Origin: CAVPPA01 sp963841325
GTDB lineage: Bacteria > Patescibacteriota > Saccharimonadia > Saccharimonadales > UBA4665
NCBI GenBank assembly: GCA_963841325.1
Contig: CAWJBZ010000005.1
Coordinates: 6,635 to 70,634 of the forward strand
Reading direction: 5' to 3'
DNA: 64,000 bases
Shown here: one piece after another, positions 16,591-24,733 of the stretch
Layout: each line of letters starts with the position of its first letter
Numbering within the stretch: the stretch's first letter is position 1
Notes under the pieces: model-generated
The model's database searches: none
Told to the model about the DNA's origin: nothing
What the model saw: only the letters and a program-made list of their open reading frames with translations
Made by a program: the position numbers and the translations under genes

Positions 16591-19500
16591 GATTGAGTGT
16601 AGTTTTAGGGTTGTTTTTGCTCTGTTTCGTGGTTACTTTTCCTCAGTCAGCCAGCGCTTCAATTGGCATCGAACCCTATCTTAGTTTCGAAGGTAAGATT
16701 GTCACTACGTCAACTGGTGCAAACATTACCGACGGTCATTACAATATGGAGTTTAATATCTACTCCGGCGGTACTGCTACCGGTGGCGGTACTTTAATGT
16801 GGACCGAAGACTGGTTAGTTAGCGGTGGTGCCGGCCATTATGTGTCTTTAGTTAGTGGAACTTATCAAGCTAATCTTGGTACCCAGTGTCCTTTTAGTGG
16901 TGGTTCATGTCAAATTTATACCAATACCGCTATTAACTGGAACTCTTACCCTCTTTATTTATCACTTCAGATTGGTAACACTAGCAGCAGCTGTGCGCCT
17001 TCAGTTACTTACTCGTTTAGCCAATCCGGAAGTAACTGCGGCGGTGACGGGATAATGAGTCCATATATCCTACTAACCTCCACCCCTTATGCCCTGAATG
17101 CCGCTGAGCTAGGCGGTTTGGTAGCGCCAACTACTACACCGACGGCCAGTCAGTGTCTGCAGACTGCTTCTTCTTCTCCTTTTACACAACTGGTATTAGG
17201 CTCATGTGGCAGCGGCGGCACATCAACTCTCCAGCAGGCCTACAATGCTTCGACTGGCGGTCAGCCGTTGATTACACTGAGTACCTCTATTGGTACTGGT
17301 ACATTTTCTATCCAGGATGCTTCCTCGTCCATTAATGCGAATTTATTCCAAGTTAACAACAGTGGTGGAGGTACTACTTTATTCTCTGTCGGTAACACCG
17401 GCAATCTGACAGTGGCCACCTCCACTGCTTCAGCTACTGCCCTGCAGGTTAAAAACAATAACGGCACCACCATATTTAACGTCAATACTTCTACCCCGGG
17501 AGTTCAAGTAACCGGTACCTTAACCGCTCCCACGGAAACCGTCAGTGATATTGCCTTAATCCAGAATACCGGTGCCAGCACCAATGCCCTGACTGTGGAC
17601 AATAGCCAAGGGGTACCGATTATTACTGCCGGGAATAACAATTTACTGGTTAACGGCGACTTTGAATCCGGTACCACTGGTTGGGCAGGAGCAACTGCTG
17701 GTGGTTCGGTCGCCTTAAATACCGATCCGCGCTATATCTACAGCGGGGCAGACAGTTTAGCGATCACTACCACCACTACGGCTCATACCGGAGCTCAAGT
17801 TACTTCCTTTAATAACAGCATGGCGGCTGGTACTTATACCTTGTCTTTCTATGCCGCAGTGGCCAGCGGCAGCTTTGCCACACTGGAGGCATCCTTTAAT
17901 GCCCTGGGAACCAACAACTGCTTAAGCAGTGCGACTGTGACTACCTCTTTCACTAACTTCTCCTGTACCTATACAACCAGTGGTACAACTTCGGCTGTGT
18001 CAATTGGGAGTAGCGGTACTACCGCTCTAACCTTCTACGTTGACGCCGTAACCGTTACCTCCGCCGGCACTAACTTGGTCAGTAACCCTGGTTTTGAAGG
18101 TGGTATTAGCGGTTGGAGTGCCTACGGTACCGGCACCGGTTCACTTGCCTGGAATTTAAACCGCCAAAATGTTTATCTGGGTATCGGCAGCCTGAAGATT
18201 ACTATTACATCTTCTACTTACGGTGCCCAGGATAGTACTTACATAGCTCAGCAGCCGGCTGGCGGCGGAACTTATACCTTATCTTTTTACGCTATGGCCA
18301 CTTCAGCGATTAACATCTCCGCTTCATTAGGTTCCGGTACCTGTACACTCAATTCCAGTACGGCTAGCACTACTGGCTTCAGTGAGTATTATTGCACCAA
18401 TGTCGCAGCTACCGCCTCGCCGGTAATTGAGATTTATACCACCGCTGCTTCGGGTACCCTATATATTGACGCCGTTCAGTTAATTAGTGGTGCCACTCTG
18501 TCGCCTTACAACATCGGCCAAATCCAGTTACGCGGTTTGATTACCGCTCCGGTGGCTCTGGAACCAACCACTAACTCGACTACCGCCCTACAGGTTGACA
18601 ATAACACTGGAACATCTTTACTGACGGTCGATACTCTTGATTCCAATGTGACCATTGATAACACCGGATTAGCCGGGACTGTACAGATAGGTAATACCAC
18701 CGGCGGAGTGGCCCAAACCATTGGTATTGGTAACAATGCTACGGCCAGCTCCACTGACGCGATAACCATTGGTAACTTACTAAGTACCAGCCTGACGACT
18801 ATTCAGGGTGGAACCGGTACGGCGGTTTCCATCCAATCCGGGGCCAGCGGGACTATTAATATTGGTACTGCTGCCGTGGCCAATACCACCCAGATAGGTA
18901 ACATTACCAGCGGAGTGGCCCAAACCATTGGTATTGGTAACAATGCTACGGCTAGCTCCACTGACGCGGTAACCATTGGTAACTTACTAAGTACCAGCCT
19001 GACGACTATTCAGGGTGGTACAACTGCCACGGGCACGGGGGCTATTTCCATCCAATCCGGTGCTGCCGGTTTGCTGTTACTTCAATCCGTCAATAACGGT
19101 CCGATCACCACTGGCAATGGGTTAATCACACTCGGTACGACTGGATCGACGCCGGCTATACTAGTTTTGGGTAATAAAAACACCTCCGGTGATCCGACTT
19201 GCACCCCCGGGGCCATTTATTACAGCTCTAATCTTTATGCCTTCCGAGCCTGCCGCTATGTTGTCCACAACGCTGCCAACTCCTGGCAGAACCTGATAGC
19301 CGGAGTTGATGAGCAGACCTTTACCTCCAGCGGCACCTGGACGGCTCCGTCGGGGATTACTACGGTGGTAGCGATAGTTTGTGCCGGTGGCGGTTCCGGG
19401 GGGGGCGGTTTGACTGGTTCTACTGGTACTACCCGTGGCGGTGGTTCCGGTGGGGGCGGCGGGGCCCGAGCTGAAGTGGTGATGGATGCCACTGCCGCCG

Positions 19501-20186
19501 GTACTTCACAGTCTGTCACTGTCGGGACTTCGGTCACCGGCGGCGCTGCCAGTACCGTCGGCACAGCCGGTATTGGTTCGTCATTTGGTACGTTAGTGAT
19601 CGCCAAAGGCGGTGGCGCCGGTAATGCCGGATCTTCTTCTAGCAGCATTAGCGGCGGCGGTGGCGGCGGATGGGGCCTAGTTGGCGGCAATGGCAGCACA
19701 TCCTCAGTTGCGGGTGGCGATAACACCACTGCCGGTGCCCAAGGTGATAGCGGTGCCGGAGGTGGTTCAACAATTACTTTAGCCGATCCGGCTGAATATG
19801 GCGGCGGGGGTGGTGGTCCTAGTGGGGGTACTACTGGGACCGCTGGCGGTCAATCGATTTGGGGCGCCGGTGGCGGTGGTGGCGGCGGAGCTGTCTCCTC
19901 GTCTAATACTGCCTATGCTGGTGCTGCTGGAGGTGGTAGTGGTGGCTATTCAAGTGGTGGCGGCGGTACTGCTGGATCAGGAGCAGCCGGTGGTGCCGGT
20001 GCAGCTGCTAATACCAGTGCTTGTGGCGCTGGTGGTGGCGGTGGCGGTGGCCGAACTTCTAGTACTGCTTATAAAGGTGGTGCCGGAGGCACTGGCGGTG
20101 GCGGTGGTGGCGGTGGTGGTGGTGGTGTTACTGCTGGAGCTGGTGGCAATGGAGCGGCTGGCGAAGTCTGGGTATTCAGTTGGTAA
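16566..20186 (+). CDS. Giant secreted CBM-like/glycine-rich surface protein 1
   Basis: The product has 1206 residues. A signal peptide ends about residue 31. An N-terminal module (about 35-180) from 'YLSFEGKIV' to 'MSPYILLTSTPYALNAAELGG' matches the domain known at the start of many tail-fibre-domain surface proteins. A fibre-like region follows (200-350). Two jelly-roll CBM4/9-like domains start 'NLLVNGDFESG' and 'NLVSNPGFEGG' (about 360-640). 'TIGIGNNATASSTDA' repeats span about 690-830. A cysteine-bearing segment and a glycine-rich C-terminal domain ('GTWTAPSGITTVV', then Gly-rich to the end) close the protein. There is no anchor. Residues from about 157 to 930 are identical in the next gene. 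The likely role is a fibrous glycan-binding adhesin; this is inferred. Confidence 0.75.
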   Translation: MLGKHKFIGLSVVLGLFLLCFVVTFPQSASASIGIEPYLSFEGKIVTTSTGANITDGHYNMEFNIYSGGTATGGGTLMWTEDWLVSGGAGHYVSLVSGTYQANLGTQCPFSGGSCQIYTNTAINWNSYPLYLSLQIGNTSSSCAPSVTYSFSQSGSNCGGDGIMSPYILLTSTPYALNAAELGGLVAPTTTPTASQCLQTASSSPFTQLVLGSCGSGGTSTLQQAYNASTGGQPLITLSTSIGTGTFSIQDASSSINANLFQVNNSGGGTTLFSVGNTGNLTVATSTASATALQVKNNNGTTIFNVNTSTPGVQVTGTLTAPTETVSDIALIQNTGASTNALTVDNSQGVPIITAGNNNLLVNGDFESGTTGWAGATAGGSVALNTDPRYIYSGADSLAITTTTTAHTGAQVTSFNNSMAAGTYTLSFYAAVASGSFATLEASFNALGTNNCLSSATVTTSFTNFSCTYTTSGTTSAVSIGSSGTTALTFYVDAVTVTSAGTNLVSNPGFEGGISGWSAYGTGTGSLAWNLNRQNVYLGIGSLKITITSSTYGAQDSTYIAQQPAGGGTYTLSFYAMATSAINISASLGSGTCTLNSSTASTTGFSEYYCTNVAATASPVIEIYTTAASGTLYIDAVQLISGATLSPYNIGQIQLRGLITAPVALEPTTNSTTALQVDNNTGTSLLTVDTLDSNVTIDNTGLAGTVQIGNTTGGVAQTIGIGNNATASSTDAITIGNLLSTSLTTIQGGTGTAVSIQSGASGTINIGTAAVANTTQIGNITSGVAQTIGIGNNATASSTDAVTIGNLLSTSLTTIQGGTTATGTGAISIQSGAAGLLLLQSVNNGPITTGNGLITLGTTGSTPAILVLGNKNTSGDPTCTPGAIYYSSNLYAFRACRYVVHNAANSWQNLIAGVDEQTFTSSGTWTAPSGITTVVAIVCAGGGSGGGGLTGSTGTTRGGGSGGGGGARAEVVMDATAAGTSQSVTVGTSVTGGAASTVGTAGIGSSFGTLVIAKGGGAGNAGSSSSSISGGGGGGWGLVGGNGSTSSVAGGDNTTAGAQGDSGAGGGSTITLADPAEYGGGGGGPSGGTTGTAGGQSIWGAGGGGGGGAVSSSNTAYAGAAGGGSGGYSSGGGGTAGSGAAGGAGAAANTSACGAGGGGGGGRTSSTAYKGGAGGTGGGGGGGGGGGVTAGAGGNGAAGEVWVFSW
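17033..19354 (+). repeat. 2.3-kb identical core, copy 1 (partner 20715-23036)
   Basis: At an offset of 3682 bases I see no difference over about 2322 bases, including all synonymous sites. The flanking parts of the same two genes differ clearly, so identity is confined to the core. Confidence 0.85.
18680..19020 (+). repeat. Internal 207-bp direct repeat in the fibre region
   Basis: The block encoding 'GVAQTIGIGNNATASSTDA' and 'TIGNLLSTSLTTIQGG' occurs twice with a period of 207 bases (69 codons) and only a few base changes. The same internal repeat is present in the second giant gene around 22362-22702. It suggests a beta-helical fibre that grows by unit duplication. Confidence 0.75.
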
Positions 20187-20231
20187 ATCTCAGATTACAA
20201 CCCCTGTCATCCGCCGCAAAGCATAAGTATA

Positions 20232-20260
20232 TTGTTTACCGGTCAATCTGGTGCTATAGT
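20232..20260 (+). promoter_or_regulatory. Promoter of giant surface gene 2
   Basis: TTGTTT (20232-20237), 17 bases and TATAGT (20255-20260): the duplicated counterpart of the promoter at 16511. Confidence 0.6.
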
Positions 20261-20286
20261 AAAAAGCGTTAGAGTTAACATTTCGA

Positions 20287-23200
20287 ATGTTGGGAAAACA
20301 CAAATTTATCGGATTAAGTGCAGTTTTAGGGTTGTTGTTATTGAGTTTTGTCATAACCTTCCCCCGACCAGCTGCTGCAGCTACTGGTATTGAACCTTAT
20401 CTTAGTGTTGAAGGTAAGATTGTCACTTCGTCAACTGGCATTAACATTACCGACGGTCATTACAATATGGAGTTTGTCATCTATACCGGATGTACAAATA
20501 ATACCGGCAGCGGCTGTACAGCCGTTTGGACCGAAGACTGGTTAGATACAGGGACTAACCTTGGCGGCGTGACTTTAACTAGTGGTACTTACCAGGTTAA
20601 TCTTGGAACAGTTACTGCTTTCGGTACTAGTGTACCCTGGAATACCTACCCACTCTACTTATCAATTCAAATTGGTAATCAATCGGTTTGTACGCCAGCC
20701 GGTAACTTTCAGGCTAACTGCGGCGGTGACGGGATAATGAGTCCATATATCCTACTAACCTCCACCCCTTATGCCCTGAATGCCGCTGAGCTAGGCGGTT
20801 TGGTAGCGCCAACTACTACACCGACGGCCAGTCAGTGTCTGCAGACTGCTTCTTCTTCTCCTTTTACACAACTGGTATTAGGCTCATGTGGCAGCGGCGG
20901 CACATCAACTCTCCAGCAGGCCTACAATGCTTCGACTGGCGGTCAGCCGTTGATTACACTGAGTACCTCTATTGGTACTGGTACATTTTCTATCCAGGAT
21001 GCTTCCTCGTCCATTAATGCGAATTTATTCCAAGTTAACAACAGTGGTGGAGGTACTACTTTATTCTCTGTCGGTAACACCGGCAATCTGACAGTGGCCA
21101 CCTCCACTGCTTCAGCTACTGCCCTGCAGGTTAAAAACAATAACGGCACCACCATATTTAACGTCAATACTTCTACCCCGGGAGTTCAAGTAACCGGTAC
21201 CTTAACCGCTCCCACGGAAACCGTCAGTGATATTGCCTTAATCCAGAATACCGGTGCCAGCACCAATGCCCTGACTGTGGACAATAGCCAAGGGGTACCG
21301 ATTATTACTGCCGGGAATAACAATTTACTGGTTAACGGCGACTTTGAATCCGGTACCACTGGTTGGGCAGGAGCAACTGCTGGTGGTTCGGTCGCCTTAA
21401 ATACCGATCCGCGCTATATCTACAGCGGGGCAGACAGTTTAGCGATCACTACCACCACTACGGCTCATACCGGAGCTCAAGTTACTTCCTTTAATAACAG
21501 CATGGCGGCTGGTACTTATACCTTGTCTTTCTATGCCGCAGTGGCCAGCGGCAGCTTTGCCACACTGGAGGCATCCTTTAATGCCCTGGGAACCAACAAC
21601 TGCTTAAGCAGTGCGACTGTGACTACCTCTTTCACTAACTTCTCCTGTACCTATACAACCAGTGGTACAACTTCGGCTGTGTCAATTGGGAGTAGCGGTA
21701 CTACCGCTCTAACCTTCTACGTTGACGCCGTAACCGTTACCTCCGCCGGCACTAACTTGGTCAGTAACCCTGGTTTTGAAGGTGGTATTAGCGGTTGGAG
21801 TGCCTACGGTACCGGCACCGGTTCACTTGCCTGGAATTTAAACCGCCAAAATGTTTATCTGGGTATCGGCAGCCTGAAGATTACTATTACATCTTCTACT
21901 TACGGTGCCCAGGATAGTACTTACATAGCTCAGCAGCCGGCTGGCGGCGGAACTTATACCTTATCTTTTTACGCTATGGCCACTTCAGCGATTAACATCT
22001 CCGCTTCATTAGGTTCCGGTACCTGTACACTCAATTCCAGTACGGCTAGCACTACTGGCTTCAGTGAGTATTATTGCACCAATGTCGCAGCTACCGCCTC
22101 GCCGGTAATTGAGATTTATACCACCGCTGCTTCGGGTACCCTATATATTGACGCCGTTCAGTTAATTAGTGGTGCCACTCTGTCGCCTTACAACATCGGC
22201 CAAATCCAGTTACGCGGTTTGATTACCGCTCCGGTGGCTCTGGAACCAACCACTAACTCGACTACCGCCCTACAGGTTGACAATAACACTGGAACATCTT
22301 TACTGACGGTCGATACTCTTGATTCCAATGTGACCATTGATAACACCGGATTAGCCGGGACTGTACAGATAGGTAATACCACCGGCGGAGTGGCCCAAAC
22401 CATTGGTATTGGTAACAATGCTACGGCCAGCTCCACTGACGCGATAACCATTGGTAACTTACTAAGTACCAGCCTGACGACTATTCAGGGTGGAACCGGT
22501 ACGGCGGTTTCCATCCAATCCGGGGCCAGCGGGACTATTAATATTGGTACTGCTGCCGTGGCCAATACCACCCAGATAGGTAACATTACCAGCGGAGTGG
22601 CCCAAACCATTGGTATTGGTAACAATGCTACGGCTAGCTCCACTGACGCGGTAACCATTGGTAACTTACTAAGTACCAGCCTGACGACTATTCAGGGTGG
22701 TACAACTGCCACGGGCACGGGGGCTATTTCCATCCAATCCGGTGCTGCCGGTTTGCTGTTACTTCAATCCGTCAATAACGGTCCGATCACCACTGGCAAT
22801 GGGTTAATCACACTCGGTACGACTGGATCGACGCCGGCTATACTAGTTTTGGGTAATAAAAACACCTCCGGTGATCCGACTTGCACCCCCGGGGCCATTT
22901 ATTACAGCTCTAATCTTTATGCCTTCCGAGCCTGCCGCTATGTTGTCCACAACGCTGCCAACTCCTGGCAGAACCTGATAGCCGGAGTTGATGAGCAGAC
23001 CTTTACCTCCAGCGGCACCTGGACGGCTCCGTCGGGAATTACCACGGTGGTAGCGATAGTTTGTGCCGGTGGCGGTTCCGGGGGTGGTGGTCAAACTGCT
23101 GCTAGCGGAGCTATTCGTGGTGGTGGTTCCGGTGGGGGCGGCGGGGCCCGAGCTGAAGTGGTGATGGATGCCACTGCCGCCGGTACTTCACAGTCTGTCA

Positions 23201-23880
23201 CTGTCGGGACTTCGGTCACCGGCGGCGCTGCCAGTACCGTCGGCACAGCCGGTATTGGTTCGTCATTTGGTACGTTAGTGATCGCCAAAGGCGGTGGCGC
23301 CGGTAATGCCGGATCTTCTTCTAGCAGCATTAGCGGCGGCGGTGGCGGCGGATGGGGCCTAGTTGGCGGCAATGGTACTAACACTACAGTTTCGGGTGGC
23401 GATAACCTCACTGCCGATGCCCAAGGTAATGGTGGTGCCGGAGGTGGTTCAACATTTAATTCAACCGGATTACCGGCTGAATTTGGCGGCGGTGGCGGTG
23501 CTGGTGACGCTGACACTGGTGCTACCGCTGGCTATGCTGGCGGTCAATCGATTTGGGGTGGCGGCGGTGGCGGTGGCGGAGGTGGTGCTAACGCTAGTAA
23601 CGCTATTGTTGCTGGTGGAGCTGGTGGTTCTGCTGGTGGCTATTCAAGTGGTGGCGGCGGTACTGCTGGATCAGGAGCAGCCGGTGGACAGGGAGCAAGC
23701 GCAACTGCCGCCCAATGTGGCGGCGGTGGCGGCGGCGGTGGTACTACTACTACTAGTACTGGTTATGTTGGTGGAGCCGGAGGCACTGGCGGCGGTGGCG
23801 GCGGCGGTGGTGGCGGCGGCACCACTGGTGGCACAGGTGGTGCTGGAGCTGCTGGTGAAGTCTGGGTCCTTAGTTGGTAA
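20287..23880 (+). CDS. Giant secreted CBM-like/glycine-rich surface protein 2
   Basis: The product has 1197 residues with the same domain order as the preceding protein. The first 155 residues are homologous but diverged, with different cysteine placement ('TGCTNNTGSGC' here). The core is identical. The glycine-rich C-terminal domain shares its first 90 residues and then diverges in the Gly-rich loops, keeping the 'GGYSSGGGGTAGSGAAGG' block and the closing 'GEVWV.SW'. Identical core and variable ends suggest selection for diversity at the two exposed tips, or conversion of the core. It has its own duplicated promoter. It is followed after 28 bases by a small membrane protein gene. Confidence 0.75.
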   Translation: MLGKHKFIGLSAVLGLLLLSFVITFPRPAAAATGIEPYLSVEGKIVTSSTGINITDGHYNMEFVIYTGCTNNTGSGCTAVWTEDWLDTGTNLGGVTLTSGTYQVNLGTVTAFGTSVPWNTYPLYLSIQIGNQSVCTPAGNFQANCGGDGIMSPYILLTSTPYALNAAELGGLVAPTTTPTASQCLQTASSSPFTQLVLGSCGSGGTSTLQQAYNASTGGQPLITLSTSIGTGTFSIQDASSSINANLFQVNNSGGGTTLFSVGNTGNLTVATSTASATALQVKNNNGTTIFNVNTSTPGVQVTGTLTAPTETVSDIALIQNTGASTNALTVDNSQGVPIITAGNNNLLVNGDFESGTTGWAGATAGGSVALNTDPRYIYSGADSLAITTTTTAHTGAQVTSFNNSMAAGTYTLSFYAAVASGSFATLEASFNALGTNNCLSSATVTTSFTNFSCTYTTSGTTSAVSIGSSGTTALTFYVDAVTVTSAGTNLVSNPGFEGGISGWSAYGTGTGSLAWNLNRQNVYLGIGSLKITITSSTYGAQDSTYIAQQPAGGGTYTLSFYAMATSAINISASLGSGTCTLNSSTASTTGFSEYYCTNVAATASPVIEIYTTAASGTLYIDAVQLISGATLSPYNIGQIQLRGLITAPVALEPTTNSTTALQVDNNTGTSLLTVDTLDSNVTIDNTGLAGTVQIGNTTGGVAQTIGIGNNATASSTDAITIGNLLSTSLTTIQGGTGTAVSIQSGASGTINIGTAAVANTTQIGNITSGVAQTIGIGNNATASSTDAVTIGNLLSTSLTTIQGGTTATGTGAISIQSGAAGLLLLQSVNNGPITTGNGLITLGTTGSTPAILVLGNKNTSGDPTCTPGAIYYSSNLYAFRACRYVVHNAANSWQNLIAGVDEQTFTSSGTWTAPSGITTVVAIVCAGGGSGGGGQTAASGAIRGGGSGGGGGARAEVVMDATAAGTSQSVTVGTSVTGGAASTVGTAGIGSSFGTLVIAKGGGAGNAGSSSSSISGGGGGGWGLVGGNGTNTTVSGGDNLTADAQGNGGAGGGSTFNSTGLPAEFGGGGGAGDADTGATAGYAGGQSIWGGGGGGGGGGANASNAIVAGGAGGSAGGYSSGGGGTAGSGAAGGQGASATAAQCGGGGGGGGTTTTSTGYVGGAGGTGGGGGGGGGGGTTGGTGGAGAAGEVWVLSW
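20715..23036 (+). repeat. 2.3-kb identical core, copy 2 (partner 17033-19354)
   Basis: This is the second copy of the core block, at an offset of 3682 bases. The offset differs from the 3721 bases at the left border, so the N-terminal segment has lost or gained 39 bases (13 codons) between the copies. Confidence 0.85.
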
Positions 23881-23908
23881 AATTTAAGTTTACAATCTAT
23901 GGTATATC

Positions 23909-24439
23909 ATGAAAACTAATTGGCAAATTTGGTATCTAGCTTATAAGAAACTTTTTATATTTTTTGGCGTAGCGGCTCTTATAGCTTTAGCGATCATATT
24001 GTGGTGGTTATTTCATCCGGTATATGATCCTGTACCAGCCAACATCCGACATCAAGTTAGCTTTGCGGTCTTGTACCCAAACGGTAATGGTATCAGTCTG
24101 GATGATTGGCAATATTCCAACAATCAACAGATACTCAACTTCACCGCTAAAGATTCCAATTCTTCAATAAACTTTACCGAGCAAGAAACTCCTTTGGCTT
24201 ATCTGAATGATATCGGTGCCTACGACCGATTTATTGGCAGCCTTAAACCATCAGCTAATTTCAATACTAAATTAGGTACGGTTTCTCTGACCACCTTTGT
24301 CTTCGCTGGTGATTATCAACCTTACGGTACAACTGCAATTCTCAATGCTCAAGGTACGTTATTGTTAGCTCATCCAAATAATGATTTAACCGAGAACCAG
24401 TGGCTAAACTTGTTTAATTCTCTTCAGGTAAGTAAGTAA
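23909..24439 (+). CDS. Membrane-anchored extracellular protein, unknown
   Basis: The product has 176 residues: a short cytoplasmic start, one transmembrane helix ('LFIFFGVAALIALAIILWWLF'), then a compact exposed domain of about 135 residues with alternating strands and a C-terminal 'ENQWLNLFNSLQ' helix. There is no clear Shine-Dalgarno. It closes the surface-protein array and is broadly similar in shape to the protein encoded at 9446 at the array's other end. Possible accessory or anchoring factor; the function is unknown. Confidence 0.55.
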   Translation: MKTNWQIWYLAYKKLFIFFGVAALIALAIILWWLFHPVYDPVPANIRHQVSFAVLYPNGNGISLDDWQYSNNQQILNFTAKDSNSSINFTEQETPLAYLNDIGAYDRFIGSLKPSANFNTKLGTVSLTTFVFAGDYQPYGTTAILNAQGTLLLAHPNNDLTENQWLNLFNSLQVSK

Positions 24440-24542
24440 TATCTGGATAATTAGTAGTTGGCTTAAGTGTTTTGCTCTAGTTAGTCCGTATCTGGCTAAT
24501 CTTTCCGGCAACCGCTAGATTATTATTATTCATAAATTAATA

Positions 24543-24610
24543 ACTAAAAACCCCGCGGTAAGCGGGGTTGTCCACTCGGTCTTCTAACCACCAAGGGTGG
24601 TCTCGAGTTC
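24543..24610 (-). ncRNA. Candidate small RNA, about 68 nt, with own promoter and terminator
   Basis: On the minus strand a promoter (CTGACC at 24645-24640, 17-base spacer, TATAAA at 24622-24617) predicts a start near 24610. The transcript begins directly with a long hairpin: an outer stem ACTCG/CGAGT (24608-24604 with 24578-24574) and an inner stem ACCACC/GGTGGT with a 3-base loop. It ends with an intrinsic terminator: an 8-bp stem AACCCCGC/GCGGGGTT (24569-24549) followed by a run of five U. No open reading frame is present. The coincidence of start site, helix base and terminator makes a structured RNA likely. No known family is recognised. Confidence 0.5.
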
Positions 24611-24718
24611 ATTCTATTTATAATTCAAAATCAATGAATGGTCAGTGTTTCGCATCACATTTCATAACAGCATAATCATAAATGTCTAAGCTTCTTAAGC
24701 CTCTCTTCAGTTTGCTGC

Positions 24719-24724
24719 TATACT
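24719..24724 (+). promoter_or_regulatory. Extended -10 box, leaderless start of the ABC operon
   Basis: TGC directly before TATACT gives an extended -10 element. The ATG follows 9 bases later, so the mRNA would have almost no leader. It is divergent from the candidate small RNA at 24543-24610. Confidence 0.55.
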
Positions 24725-24733
24725 GTCGCTGAT

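Noticed and set aside
19256..20226. Long open frames on both strands in the glycine-rich region
   Set aside because: They are shadows caused by GGN codon bias in the real plus-strand gene, and have no plausible start or composition.
16566..23880. Phage tail-fibre genes of a prophage
   Set aside because: The N-terminal module and repeats resemble fibre proteins, but no phage structural, lysis or integration genes occur nearby and the proteins carry signal peptides.
24543..24610. tRNA or SRP RNA in the gap before the ABC operon
   Set aside because: No cloverleaf, anticodon arm or SRP tetraloop motif is present, so it is kept only as an unnamed candidate RNA.
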